Assembly: GCF_024868665.1 (NCBI RefSeq)
Contig: NC_079907.1
Span: forward strand, 15,929,826 to 15,993,825
Direction: 5' to 3'
Length of the DNA stretch: 64,000 bases
Origin: Triplophysa rosa
Taxonomy: Eukaryota; Chordata; Actinopteri; Cypriniformes; Nemacheilidae
Part shown: positions 11,283-22,822 of the stretch, piece by piece
Layout of the letters: each line of letters opens with the position of its first letter
Position numbering within the stretch: the stretch's first letter is position 1
Translations under genes and position numbers: made by a program
The notes under the pieces: generated by a model
What the model was told of the DNA's origin: nothing
Databases searched by the model: none
The model's input: only the letters and a program-made list of their open reading frames with translations

Positions 11283-12888
11283 CTAGTACACTTGATGCTC
11301 CTCTTCCCTGACCTTGCACAGGGTCTGTGCAATGAGGCTCACTGGGGGAAGACGTACTTCCGCTTGTCCCACGGCCAGCTGTGCGCTAGAGCTTCCGTGC
11401 CGCGGCAGGGAGTACCTTAGCGGCAATGGGTGGTGTCCAGGGAGGCGAAGGGGTCTACCTGAGCCCGCCCTGACTGTCCCCAATGAGCTGGCTACGCGGG
11501 GGTGGAGTCGCCACTCTCCGCGAGGCGTCAACTGACGAGAGAGTACATCGGCTGTCTGGTTCAGGTCACCTGGGATATGTGTGGCCCTGCGGCCCTCCAC
11601 AGGAGGAGGCGTCGGGCGAGTCGTGTTAGCTGCCATAAGCGAACGCCACCCTGGCGGTTAAAAATGCTACGGCAGTTGTGCAGTCCGACCGGACCAGCAC
11701 GTGCTTGTTCCGCACGAGAGGTTGTAACCCCTTCAGTGCGGGTAGCACATCCAACAACTCTAGGCAATTGATATGCCTGCGCAGGCGGGGGCCCGTCCAT
11801 CGCCCCGACACTTCGTGCCCGTTGCACACGGCACCCCAACCCTGCAGGGAGGCGTCTGTCGACTGACGCGTCCGTAGAAAAGGTCATTGAAGACCAAGTG
11901 GTTAGGGTGCGTCGGCAGAAAAGCGTAATCACCATCCGCCTGCTGCCGGTGTGCCACGCCTCCAGGGAACTCGACTCTGTAGCCAGTGTTGGAGCGGTCT
12001 CATGTGCATCAACCTGAGGGGTATCACCACCGTCGAGGATGCCATGTACCCAGGAGCCTCCTCCCGCTGACTGTTTGAAATATTCCAGGCAGTTCAACAC
12101 TGACTGAGCGCAGTGGCGCTGTAATGGAGACAGAGTTGAGTTCCATACCAAAAAAGAGTATGCTCTGCACAGAGGAGAGCCTGCTCCTTTTCGGTTGACC
12201 TGTGGTCCCAATCGATCTAGGTGCCGAAGCACTAGGTCCCTGTGTGTACATAACAGATCTCACGATTGTGTCAAATGAGCCAGTCGTCGAGATAGTTTAG
12301 TACCCGCACACCTCTCTCCCCGAGGGGAGTGAGGGCGGCTTCCACGATCTTCGTGAAGACTCGTGGGGACAGAGACAGACCGAAGGGGAGGACTCTGTAC
12401 TAATATGCCTGACCCTCGAAAGCGAACCGTAGGAACGGGCGATGACGAGGGGGAAAGAGACATGAGAGTAAGCGTCCTTCAGGTCGATTGCCATGAATCC
12501 ATCTTGACATCTGACAGATGCCAGGATGCGCTTCCGCGTGAGCATCCTGAACTGCAGCTTGAGTAGGTGCCTGTTCAGGGTACGCAGATCTAGCGACCCC
12601 CGCTCTTTTGGGGACGATGAAGTACAGGCTGTAAAACCCGTTTAACATCTCGGCTAAAGGGACGAGCACGATCGCTTCCTCACCAGAGGGGTGGCGACCT
12701 CGGCCCGAAGCACGGGACATCCTAGCCTCAGCTGAGGTAAGAGGATGCCCCGAAACTTGGGCGGGCGTCCGGGGACTTGGATCGCGTAGCCGAGACGGAC
12801 CGTATCCCGTAGTCATCGTGGCGGTTTGGGAAGCTCTTGTCAGGCTCCCAGGGACCGACAGGGAGGCTAGGGGTACGTTCTCCTTCAT
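11283..12888 (-). pseudogene. DIRS copy 1 reverse transcriptase/RNase H, broken
   Basis: Pieces in order on the minus strand: NGFYSLYFIVPK (about 12640), MAIDLKDAYSHVS with motif A (about 12480), HRPFLRFAFEGQAY, YRVLPFGLSLSPRVF, LNYLDDW with catalytic motif C (12280-12300), RNase H pieces (HVLVRSDCTTAVAF near 11690) and ATHIPGDLNQTADVLSR (about 11575). A frame change follows motif A, an in-frame TAG lies at 12400-12402 where copy 2 has CAG, and further frame changes separate RT from RNase H. The YLDD box is intact, but no continuous protein can be made. Confidence 0.87.
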
Positions 12889-12987
12889 CGACCTCCCAGG
12901 GGTGGTTCGATGGCTGGCAGTACGGATCCCTCGCCGTGGGGGGGGACCCCCGGGGAGGAGATCGGCTCTGCAGTTTTACCTGTCTGG

Positions 12988-13262
12988 CGAAGATGTAGCA
13001 CAACGCACCATCGAATGAAAGTGCTTAGGCTAATGATTATCCCTGACATTGGGTCTTGCCGCAACGTTGAGTTGCCGAACACCGTCGTGTAGAGGTTGAG
13101 AGCGGCTGTGATAATACCCAGACGATGATGTGGCACAAAGCACCGTCGATTGAGAGTGCTTAGGCTGCTGATTATCCTCGACATTGGGTCTCGCCGTGAC
13201 TCAACGTCGAGTTGCCGAACACCGTCGTGTAGAGGGTGAGAGCGGCTGTGATAAACGCCCAG
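12988..13262 (-). repeat. tandem duplication of about 135 bp inside DIRS copy 1
   Basis: Two consecutive imperfect copies (about 12988-13118 and 13123-13262). Each contains GAGTGCTTAGGCT or a close form, GACATTGGGTCT, and GCCGAACACCGTCGTGTAGAG. DIRS copy 2 has this unit only once (34985-35117). The duplication lies between gag and RT. Confidence 0.8.
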
Positions 13263-13507
13263 AGAGGGAGAAAACTTTAAGAAAGGTATTCTCAAACTCC
13301 CTGGGGTCTTCCCATGAGGGCCGCATTGGTTTTCACCGCGGCTGCTGATGGGGTGGTGGTCTCCTCTTCGATGTCTCTAAGAGGACCAGGGCTGCTGGGA
13401 AGCAGACGGTGCACGGGATCTTGGCGGCCAGAGGGCGGTCGAGTCGCGGCTGGGGAGGACATACGTGATGTCCTCTGTCTGCTCCCTAACTGTCGAACCC
13501 GACAGTA

Positions 13508-14622
13508 TCACCAAACAGCCCCCCCTTGCGAGATGGGTGCATCGAGAAAGCGGACTTTCTCAGAGTTACTCACCTGTGCAAGGTTCAGCCAGAAGTGTCT
13601 CTCCTGTACCACAAGTGTGGACATCGCCCGACCCAGGGCCCGCGCTATCACCTTGTTCGCCGGAGCGAGGTCGGTGAAGCCGCGGAGTTCCTGCATAAGC
13701 GCTGGGTCGGTCTTACCCTCGTGGAGCTCTCTCCGCGCATTGGCTTGCAGGAAGGCCATAGCATGGAGAGAGGGGACAGCTTGGTCCGCAGCAGAGTAAG
13801 CTCTCGACACCTCAGATGCCGAAAAGCCTACGTGCTTTGGAAGGGAGTTTAGGTCGAGCCCCGGGGGGACATCGACGTATCCTCTAGCTGCCCCACCATC
13901 GAGGGAAGAAAGGGTGATGGAACTAGTTGACGTGTACGCGCCGAAGGGGGTGTTCCAGGTCGTACTAGGTTCCTCATGCACTTACGGGGGAACACGGCAC
14001 TGGGGGCGAGTGCGGCTTGGAGCCGTTCTCAAGCCCGATGTACCTTGTATCCAGCCGCGAGCGTTGGGAGAGGCAGTGCGGTGCACCGCAACCCAAAGCT
14101 GGCGGCCCGGGAAAGCATGGCTGACATTTCGACATCCGCTTCTTCCTGATCTCGACCCCCCAAGGGAGGGAGCTTCAAGGAATCTTCGGAGTCTGATGCC
14201 AGTAAGTCACCCTCCGATGCTGCAACAGACACCTCATCATCACGTACCGTGTCCGATACGTGATTGAGGAATAAGCCGGCGGACCGTCTTATGGGGAACG
14301 GTCAGACGAGCAAGGTGAGGTGCGAACGGTCCGCGAGCCAGTTGCTGACGGATTAGCGCTCACAGTAATCCTCATATCACCCTCGCTGCTCGCCGTAGCG
14401 GGCGGCAGGGCCGTAGTCCTGCCGTCACGGAACGGGAAGCAGACAAGGTGGAGGCTGAGTCCCGTGGGAACACAGCCACCCGTGACGCAACGTCTGAATC
14501 GTCAGCCGCCCGCAGTGCGGGCAGGACGTATCCACAACATCTGCCCCAGCGTACTGGAAGCAGACATCGTGTCCGTCCCCCTCCTCGATGAGTGTGTTGC
14601 ACCCAAGAGAACAGCGGGACAT
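13508..14622 (-). pseudogene. DIRS copy 1 gag, broken
   Basis: Structural protein of the element. The likely start is the ATG at 14622 (MSRCSLGCNTLIEE), followed by a cysteine/histidine-rich segment (CFQYAG, SCPHCGR) that resembles a small zinc-binding motif seen at the start of fish DIRS gag proteins. The middle and C-terminal part (LHEGKTDPALMQELR, then STLVVQERHFWLNL, then VRFLDAPISQGG) is in the 13508-13981 frame. The frames in between do not join, so at least one indel lies between 14425 and 13981. Confidence 0.75.
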
Positions 14623-14793
14623 GCCACGCTGGAGAAATTTGCTCTTTTAGAGAAAAAAACTCAAACACTTCTGGAACCGCCGAGACGCCCAGGGGAAGTC
14701 GCTGCAGGAAGGGACAGTCCGCTGCACCACGTCGTAGAGCCGGCAGTCTTGTAGCGAAGTCTGTTGATCACGAGCGAAGGCTCCGAAGAACAA

Positions 14794-14978
14794 AAGGTGA
14801 ATGAATGAGGCACGCCGTCTCCCTTTTATACCCGGATATCCGGGGGCGGAGTCCGGCATGCAAATTTCATTCGCCAATTTTCATTGGCCTTTTCTAAGAA
14901 GTCGGAAGTGATTGGTTCTCAAGGACGAACCCCATCTGTCGGTTCGACACAATGTCGAGAGACCGACAGAAAGGGAAC
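14794..14978. repeat. DIRS copy 1 right inverted repeat with cap B
   Basis: Inverted copy of 9135-9304, ending in the short cap B (14955-14978), which reads complement of GTTCCCTTTCTGTCGGTCTC. The cap differs from the cap on the left repeat, as in canonical DIRS elements. Confidence 0.85.
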
Positions 14979-15322
14979 GTGAATTTTCATCAAATATACA
15001 TTTGTGCATTTACAATGCCAAATGCATAAATATAAAAGTACATTTTGCCCAGTTAAAAATTATATTGAAAAATGGTGGGTAAGGGACCATGCACAAAGTT
15101 CACACATTATGTATAAACGAAATTCATTGGCAGCTACTTTTTTTAAAGGGCACTTAACTTTAAAATGTAACTATAAAGAGGTGCTGACACAATATCCAAT
15201 GAGGTATATTTTTAGAAAAGGACAGGCTAGCGCAAATGTTATGTTTCAATAAAAATAGTTAATGTTAATGAAATTGTAATCGTAGTGTAATTCTATAGAG
15301 ACGTTAATTTTAAGACTAACAT
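14979..15322. other. AT-rich DNA, nothing recognised
   Basis: Right flank of DIRS copy 1. No feature seen. Confidence 0.35.
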
Positions 15323-15505
15323 CGTGTCTACACCGGACGCGACAGGCGTGACCCGACATGACAACCTGCTTGTTCTTAATGGGTTTGTCGCATCGCGTCG
15401 TGCCACATCCAGTGTGGACAAAATTTGAAATTATAATGGGTTCTAATGCATTTCTAATGTATTTTGTCGTGTCTCGCCGCGCCTGTTGCGTCTGGTGTAG
15501 ACACG
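15323..15505. mobile_element. small TIR element (GTGTCTACACC ends)
   Basis: The left end CGTGTCTACACCGGACGCGAC pairs with the right-end complement of CGTGTCTACACCAGACGCAAC. It is about 183 bp and non-coding, a MITE-like insertion of unknown superfamily. Confidence 0.7.
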
Positions 15506-17206
15506 GTTTTACCCACATGTTTGGCTTGTGGTCATTCAAAAAGATTGACAGTGTATTGTGCAGACCTTAAACTTACACAAACCAGCAAAATTGGACATTT
15601 CCTGAGAATATGGATGTGTGAAACTAGACCTTTTCCCCCGAGCCCTGAAATGTCATATCGATGACCTGATTTGCTCTAATTCAAGCTCCAGGTCTGGAAA
15701 ATTGATGAATCACTGCATTTCATAGAGTGTACTCTCCCGCGGTCTCTCTGGGCTTCTCTGTGGAGTGGGAGCGACAAAGCTGGCATTCTGGTTGCTCTGG
15801 TTTGCTGTTCATTGTAGCGACCCATCTGGGGCCGGGCTCCCACAGGAGAACCAGAGAACATCAGCCTAGCTTGTTTCCCAGATACCACTCCATAAACAGA
15901 TACCAAAACACCCGGAATCTATCTCCTCTTCATCTTTCTCTGTTAGTATAATACACGGTTCTTTGACTGTCTAATGCTGTCTGCAATCGAAAGGGGTTTC
16001 CCCCACTTCACTTCTCTCATTGACCATTCTGGACGCGTCCCAAGAATTATTTGTTTGGCCTTCTTCCAGCGTCGCTACATTTGGATCAGCTAAAATAAGC
16101 GCAATCACATTGCGTGAAAGGCCACAACAAGGCGAAATCACTTGTAGATGTGAATGATTAAAATCCAAAACATCAGCTGAGATTTGTTGGTATCCCAATG
16201 GGATTCAAGGATGGGAATTCCTATAGACTCAAGAATCAGATAAGAAATAGAAAGAACAAGTTCAGCAAGGGTGTCTACTATCTCAAAAATTCTGTAGTGA
16301 AGAAACAATCTAAAGTGTGAACTAAAAATTTGAGTATTTGTTATTTTTTGATGTGCCCCCTAACCTGTCCCACTGATAGTGAGTCTTTGGTTATTTTTCA
16401 CATAAAAAACTGGAGACCTTTATGAGTAACCCAGGAGCATGCTGCTAGTGACACAAATATCCAGCAATGGGTCATCAAGTCATAACAACAGACTACAAGC
16501 CTGACTCCCAGAATCCGGCTCCAGATTCCACCCGGTTCAGCACACGCTGTGGATCCGCTCAAACTCCAGTCACTGGGAGTCAGCAAGCAGGGAGAGTGCG
16601 CCAGCAGAGGTATGTGGGTACAGGACACTAAGTAATTTTTCTCCGTTGCCTGACTCCCAGGACTGTGGAATAGAGCAGGAGAGAGTGTTCCCCCTCAAGA
16701 TCCGAGTAGGAAAACTCCTCTGCATTTCTTGGCGGTCTGTGTATTGACCCCCACAGTGCAGCAGACATGACTATGCTTTGTCTTCTGGGACTGTGTTTTC
16801 ACTCTGTATGAGTGAAACGGTAATGACCTCAGGCCAGTTACCAGTGTGAGGGAAAAGCGCCATTGGTCATCTATCTGAGACATCCCTGGTGTGGTTCCAT
16901 AAGTTTTGTTTATTGTAGTGTGAGCAGCATTTGCAACAAACCACTGCATATTGCAATAAAAGCTATGCAAATAGTCAGAATAAGATTGGTCAGTGACAAA
17001 TGCATAGACATAATATTGTAATTTCACCACAAATAAAAATATTTACAAACCTTGGGTGAACATCATATCTGTTCATTAAGTTAATATAATGTGCATTGAT
17101 GTCTTCATAAACAAATTCGATTCATATTCATTTTTATAGCACACTATAACTTTGCATTGTCGCAAATCATCTTTGCAGTAAATAGTAATACAGATAGTTC
17201 AATTCA
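15506..17206. other. mostly unique DNA
   Basis: Nothing certain. A 117-bp segment at 16492-16608 is bounded by AG and GTATGT and stays open on the plus strand (see findings); there is no good polypyrimidine tract. Confidence 0.3.
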
Positions 17207-17285
17207 ATTCAAATAAATTTCTTTAGCGCTTTTCACAGTTTTGCATTGCTGTAAAGCAGTTTTACATACATAATTGAATCCCATG
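17207..17285 (-). repeat. LINE/SINE-type 3' tail fragment
   Basis: Contains TTCAATTCAAATAAATTTC followed by TTTAGCGCTTTTCACAG and GTAAAGCAGTTTTACA, a short motif that I associate with dispersed fish retroposon tails. Too short to assign to a family. Confidence 0.4.
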
Positions 17286-17306
17286 GCATTAGAATATATT
17301 GTATTA

Positions 17307-17422
17307 TTGCAGTACTGAACGGTCCAAATACAGTACAACCAATAACAAACCCAGCCACAATAGCCAACTTAACTGGGTTTGTTATTGGTTGCACTGTATT
17401 TGGACCATTCTGTTCAGTGCAA
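17307..17422. repeat. foldback hairpin, about 47-bp arms
   Basis: Arms 17307-17353 and 17374-17422 are inverted copies with a few mismatches (CCAATAACAAACCCA pairs with TGGGTTTGTTATTGG), separated by about 20 bp. It looks like a foldback MITE. Confidence 0.75.
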
Positions 17423-17454
17423 TGTGTGTCAGCATTTGTAATGGGATGTATATT

Positions 17455-17588
17455 ACACTGTAAAAAAAATGTTGGTTCAACTTAAAAATATTAGTCAACA
17501 CAAAGTTTAGTCAAGTCAACGAGAAATTCCCTGAGTTAACTAATATTTTTAAGTTCAATTAACTAGTAATAATTACTGTAAAAATGAT
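17455..17588. repeat. short MITE with TTACTGTAA-like ends
   Basis: Starts TTACACTGTAAAAAAA and ends with TTACTGTAAAAATG. Inner inverted segments (TTGGTTCAACTTAAAAATATT against AATATTTTTAAGTTCAA) support a foldback structure. Confidence 0.5.
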
Positions 17589-18950
17589 TGTCTGTGAGAT
17601 CGTAATCAGAGTCTAGGTAGGGTTAGGGTTAAAATGGGTTAGGATTAAAGATGACTGAATTGATGACATATCAAATTTAAATATGATGGGTGGGCATCAA
17701 AAAGACCATTTCATCAAGACTATTTAATCCGAAGGCTCATATGTGCGTTAGTACTTTATGAAAAGAAAATGTATCAAAACAGTGTAGGATATATAATTGA
17801 TGACTATGATAGATTTAGTCCATTAGCATGACAGATTTTTGGTAAAAATAAATTTGTGTGTGTGTGTTTTTGGTCAATGAATCCCACTCAAAATACAAAT
17901 GTAGGGAAGCAGAGAGAGCAGAGATATTATTATTGATAACGCAATATCAGTAATCACAGCTGGACGATAGTGACAAACAGTACTGTATCCCCATGCCGAT
18001 TCCCTTGGGATGTAAACAGTTCATTTAGCACACTTTTCAAAGTATATGAGTTTGTAAGTACTGAACAGTAAATGTTATGGTTCCTATGGGGTTAATCCTA
18101 AAAGTCTGTTCAAACGTGACTCTGACTAAAGTTGCTGTATGTTAATGCTTGAGTACATGCTCAACTATCTGCTTTCTTGGGCAGACAAAGGCCAAATGTT
18201 TTTGCTGGGCCATACCGCAGGGAAAATACGTTTTCTTATCTATTACTTAGTGGCTCTGGGTTTGGACTGAGATTGGGGTGGGGAGCGGGCAACAGAGTCT
18301 GTTGAAAATCCTCAGGGCATGCTGAGGATTAACACAGGCAGCTCTGGACCAGCCCGCCGAGCGTGTGCCGCATAATTGAATTTCATGCTTGGGCCTCTCT
18401 TCTGAAGTCAAGTACCAAAGCGGTCATTTGAAAAGAAAGCTATTAGTCAAGCAAGTTGTGACTCTGGCATAGGAAGTTGGGGATTACGAGGCAGCGGCCA
18501 ACATTGACGTCGTCAAAACACAATAGTCGTGCTTTGTAATATAACACAAGACTGTCATGATAAATGTTCCCGACTGTTGCCTCTCGCGATATGAGTCAAC
18601 ATTGGTTGAGGTTTTCTCTACCCAATGAGAGAATGTCTTGGTGCAAGTTGCTGGTAATTAAGTCAGTGTTTTTCATTGTGAAAACTGGCCAAGTATATGA
18701 CAAAAGAAATGCATTTAAATCCTCGTATGAATTGGACTTAAGTCAGCCAGTCTGCTGTTGCAGTGGACACATATACCCAGAAGACAAATTGTTTTGCTTA
18801 GAGGTTGCTTGTGAGACTTAATGGAGTTCTCACTGATATTTCCTATAAGTGTCAACTTTGTCTCATAAAAGTCATCAGAAGAACACAGATACATGGAGTA
18901 AGAATCATTGCTCAGATATTTTGCTGAGAAATAAAAGCTCATATTTGTAT
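17589..18950. other. AT-rich DNA, nothing recognised
   Basis: A short (GT)n run occurs near 17855. No gene-like signal. Confidence 0.35.
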
Positions 18951-18951
18951 T

Positions 18952-19238
18952 TGGATAGTTCACCTAAAAATACAAAAAATTGTACTCACCCTTTTGTCAT
19001 TTCAAACCTGTGTGACTTTCTTTCCTCCAACACAAAATATGATGTTTTGAAAAATGTTGGTAACCAAACAGTGCCGGTACACATTCTCTTCTATTGTACG
19101 GACACAAATTCGATGCAAGTCAATGGGTACCGACGCTGTTATATGTTCTTTTGTATTCTGCAGAAGAAAGGATTGAAATGACATGAGGGTGAGTAAATGA
19201 TAACAGAATTTTCAGTTTTGGGTCAACTATCACTTTAA
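18952..19238. repeat. MITE family 1, full-length copy
   Basis: Both ends are present: TTCACCTAAAAATAC at the left and GGGTGAGTAAATGATAACAG to TTTGGGTCAACTATCACTTTA at the right, which are inverted copies of each other. No coding capacity. Confidence 0.8.
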
Positions 19239-19852
19239 CTTTTGAATGCAGACTGGCATCTTGGCAGAATTGAGCACCTTGTGAGATATTGTTCTTTTCC
19301 GAAACACTACAGAAGACACAAGTGGATACTGAAGTCTTTTTAATTTTTAAGAGAAAAATCTCAAAAACAGGAGACTTACAGCAGATGTCTCCATTTGATC
19401 TCCTTGCTGTCTAGAAATCTGAAACTTTAGAGAGATCAAACTTTCTTTTCTTTCCTCTGGGAATGCATGCATGTTAATCTGGGTTTATCTATTTGACTTT
19501 CTAATAGGAATAAGAAACTCCCAAGAATTTTACATTAGGGAAACCTTTACTGTTTTAACCATGGGCCTGATTTGGACATGTCTTAACTCACTGCCATTAA
19601 GGCATGTGTTGAAATGACAGTTATGTAAAGCCAATGAGGTCTTGGTTGTTTAGAAGACACTCAAGTTGACAGAGGAGTCGAAATGAGTCATACTTTCTTA
19701 AGACGTTGGCATCACAGTCCAGAATCTCAGTGCTGCAGCATCTCAGCTCTGTTTTTAATGGCCATCAGATTCTAGACAGAGAGAGATGCTACTAGAATTT
19801 ATGATTAATAATTCAAAGCTTTACAGGTGTGGTTAGTTATCTAAATGAAAAA

Positions 19853-20077
19853 TACACTATTAAAAATAAAGCCATAGAATAACTTTTTTGTCTAAATGGT
19901 TCTATAAATAACCTTTAACATCCAAAGAACTGTTTCACAATAGGTTCTTTGTTGTGAAAAAAGGTTATTTAGATTATAAAAAGGAAAGAAAGAGATGGTT
20001 CTTTGTGGAACCAAAAATGGTTATTGTATGGCATCGCTGTGAAGAACCTTTTAAGCACCTTTATTTCCGCGTGTAGG
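19853..20077. repeat. MITE family 3, copy 1
   Basis: Contains many copies of GGTTCTTT and its complement AAAGAACC (e.g. GGTTCTTTGTGGAACC). Starts near TACACTATTAAAAATAAAG. Related to the next copy about 40 bp on. Confidence 0.65.
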
Positions 20078-20115
20078 CTGTGTTACTTTGCATTGCATTA
20101 CATTTTAAGAGTATG

Positions 20116-20369
20116 TACACTCTTAAATACGGTGCTTCAAAAGGTTCTTCGATGCTATTGAAGAACCTTTGGTTCCATAAAGAACCTTTAACATCTAAAG
20201 AACCTTTCTGTTTCACAAAAGGTTCTTGGTGGGGATAAAAGGTTTTTCAGATTATAAAAAAGTAATAAAGATATGGTTCTTTAAAGAACCTTTGACTGGA
20301 TGGTTCTTTGTGGAACCAAAAATGTTTTTTCTATGGCCTATTAAGCAAATTTATTTTTAAGAGTGTACA
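20116..20369. repeat. MITE family 3, copy 2
   Basis: Ends TACACTCTTAAA and TTTAAGAGTGTA are inverted copies. The interior is rich in AGGTTCTT/AAGAACCT inverted pairs. About 250 bp and non-coding, in tandem with copy 1. Confidence 0.75.
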
Positions 20370-21849
20370 CGTGATTTCAATTTAGTTTGGAGTTTTTAAC
20401 ATTTGAAATTATTATCACAGGCTCTTAAAGGCCTGTTCACACCAGGGACAATAACCTTAAATCCAATCAGTTCCTAAAGGATGATCAAGCCTCGCTCCCA
20501 TTTAACAGGGACAATGGACAGTCGATGACTGCCCCAGAAGCTACAGAGCTAAATTTCATCTGTACTCCCTGGGCAGGAATTCTAATACAAATTGTAGCTA
20601 TTGCATACATCATTCAGTAATAAAAACTCATATAACACCAAATACACCAGACAACCCAATACATGTTGGATGTTATTGTATAAAGCTAATACATCCAGTA
20701 TAAAATATATGTAAAAACATAGTCATCAAAGCCATAGCAAAAACACAATAAAAACAATATTCAATGATCACATTCTTGGCTAATTTTTAACCATAGTTTT
20801 AAGTTTAGGCGGTTGGCGGCTCCAGCTAACAGAATCTCTTACAGAAAAAGCAGAATGACCAAAGTTAGTACCTCTATACTTCACTTCACAGTCGCCTCTT
20901 GACGAAGCTCGTGTTTTTCTTACATTTACATCACATTGAGAGACAAATTCATTCAGAGAAGAGGGTGCAAGATAATTAACAATTTTATACATTAAACAAC
21001 AATTGTGAAACAAGAAAATTGTCGAAAGTTTTGATTATAAAACAATGATGGTATCTATTTGGTTTATTAGCAAAAGTTTTAAAGCCCGTTTATACAAACT
21101 ATGCAAAAAATGCATTGGATATACGTCACAATTTAGATAAAAACATCATGGCAACTTCCGTTTCATGCCAACTTTAACAAACAGATCCTTAAAAATATAA
21201 ACAGTAGGGTTGCCAACAGTCCTGTATTATTGTGGGGAAATGTTTAAGAAGCAGTTTGATAAATGAATGGACTCTATAGAGATCCCAAACCCTTTCAGAC
21301 AGTGAAAGCTCTGTCACTGGCCAGCTAATGTGACAAATCTGTATTTTGATACAATGTTGTTCTCAGGACCACATATGCAGTAATTATGTTACTTTAGTTC
21401 TGCACAGTAAAAACAAATTAATGGCCAAATAAAGAAGTTACACATGGAAACCAGCTGTAGCCCCCAACCACTGTCCCATATCCTGCTGTTTATAGCAGCT
21501 GCGCATCAGACTTAGCACAAAATCTACAAATGAACTGACTAGTAAGAACTTTGTACTTTCTTATAAAGATCAAACTACAGTCTACGCTCTCTAAAGCGAC
21601 TGACTGGATTTTTTGTCATTTTTGAGACAATGCCATTAACGGAAATTTCCAGTTATACATGTTTTCACTGTTATTGTGGTAGGGGGCGCTGTTTTGATCA
21701 AGTTTTGATCATCATTCTGATGATGTCTTCGACAAAAAGGCAATTTTCTCAAAATGTTCATATATCTAAAAAAAAGTATTCAAGTGGCCATCAAAGTTTT
21801 TGTAAAACAATACAAATGCTATGGGCTGACAGGGAAAGAGTTAAAGTCT
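20370..21849. other. AT-rich DNA, nothing recognised
   Basis: No feature that I can support. Confidence 0.35.
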
Positions 21850-22241
21850 TAAAGGGATAGTCCACCCAAAAATGAAAATCCTCTCATGAATAACTGCCCC
21901 CCCAAATTTATTATATCTTGTATAAATGTCTTTGTTTTGTCGAACACAAATAAAGATATTTGAGAAAATGGGACATCATTGACTACCATAGTGAAACATT
22001 TTAAATGGTAGTCAAAGGTGTCCAAGAACTGTTTGCTTTCCTAACAGAACAAAAAAAAAGATACAATAATTTTTCCTACTATGGTAGTAAATGATGTCCC
22101 AGAAATGTCAGTTGCTAACATTTCCCCAAATATCTTTGTGTTTGACAGAACAAAGAAATGTATACAGGTTTGGAACAACTTGAGGGTGAGTAATTAAATG
22201 ATGACAGAATTTTCATTTTTGGGTGGAGTATCCCTTTAAGA
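21850..22241. repeat. MITE family 1, full-length long copy
   Basis: Left end TTAAAGGGATAGTCCACCC and right end GGGTGAGTAATTAAATGATG to GGGTGGAGTATCCCTTTAAG are inverted copies. It also contains two internal segments (CACTATGGTAGT type) that are inverted relative to each other. Confidence 0.85.
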
Positions 22242-22664
22242 AGTAATGGTGTTTAAAAACGAGATCTTTAATGAAAACAGGCTTTGATTCCAGCTGTCAG
22301 GTGTACGTCACGCATCAGCTGTCACCTTATCTTTTTGTTGAATGTGGAATAATGAAATAAATCAGCGGCTTGTGTTGGCCTTTTAGCTGACGCTAAAGAA
22401 ATACTGTAAAACCGCCACATCCTTTTTTACAAGTCCAAGCAGGAATAATGATCCAAAAACAGTCTTACATTTGTTTAAACTATGTGTATAAACCTTCACT
22501 TGGCCACACAAAGGCAGAAACTCCTTTGTACCACATTTGACTGGTTTGTGCGAGAATTGTGTTTTATTGGGTGTTAAAACAATGCATTGATTTTTCATCC
22601 TAAATTATGAAGTGAAGTGAGAAAAGCGAAGTGTTCTCACGACACATCAAATGTGTTCGTGTGG

Positions 22665-22822
22665 CAGGCGTGCCCAATTCTTGCATTGGTTTTGTGTCCA
22701 TAATAGAGATGAACGAGTACCGCCATTGTTTGTTTACCAACATTCTACAAAATATCTTATTTTGTGTTCTGCGGAAGAAAGAAAGTCAAACAGGTTTGAA
22801 ATGACAAGAGGGTGAGTAAATG
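22665..22822. repeat. MITE family 1, partial copy
   Basis: Right half only: GTTCTGCGGAAGAAAGAAAG, then CAGGTTTGAAATGACAAGAG and GGTGAGTAAATGG. Confidence 0.65.

Larger units (their letters stand above)
9093..14978 (-). mobile_element. DIRS1-type tyrosine-recombinase retrotransposon, copy 1
   Basis: About 5.9 kb. It has inverted terminal repeats (9135-9304 against 14794-14958, only two or so differences), an internal complementary region (9368-9470) holding inverted copies of both outer ends, and minus-strand genes in the order gag, RT/RNase H, tyrosine recombinase. There is no target duplication: an AAC is shared at the left (9093-9095) and right (14976-14978) junctions, as expected for insertion by a recombinase at a GTT/AAC core. 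The block is far richer in GC than its surroundings. All genes carry frame breaks. I could not identify the methyltransferase-like domain known in some DIRS elements. Confidence 0.9.
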
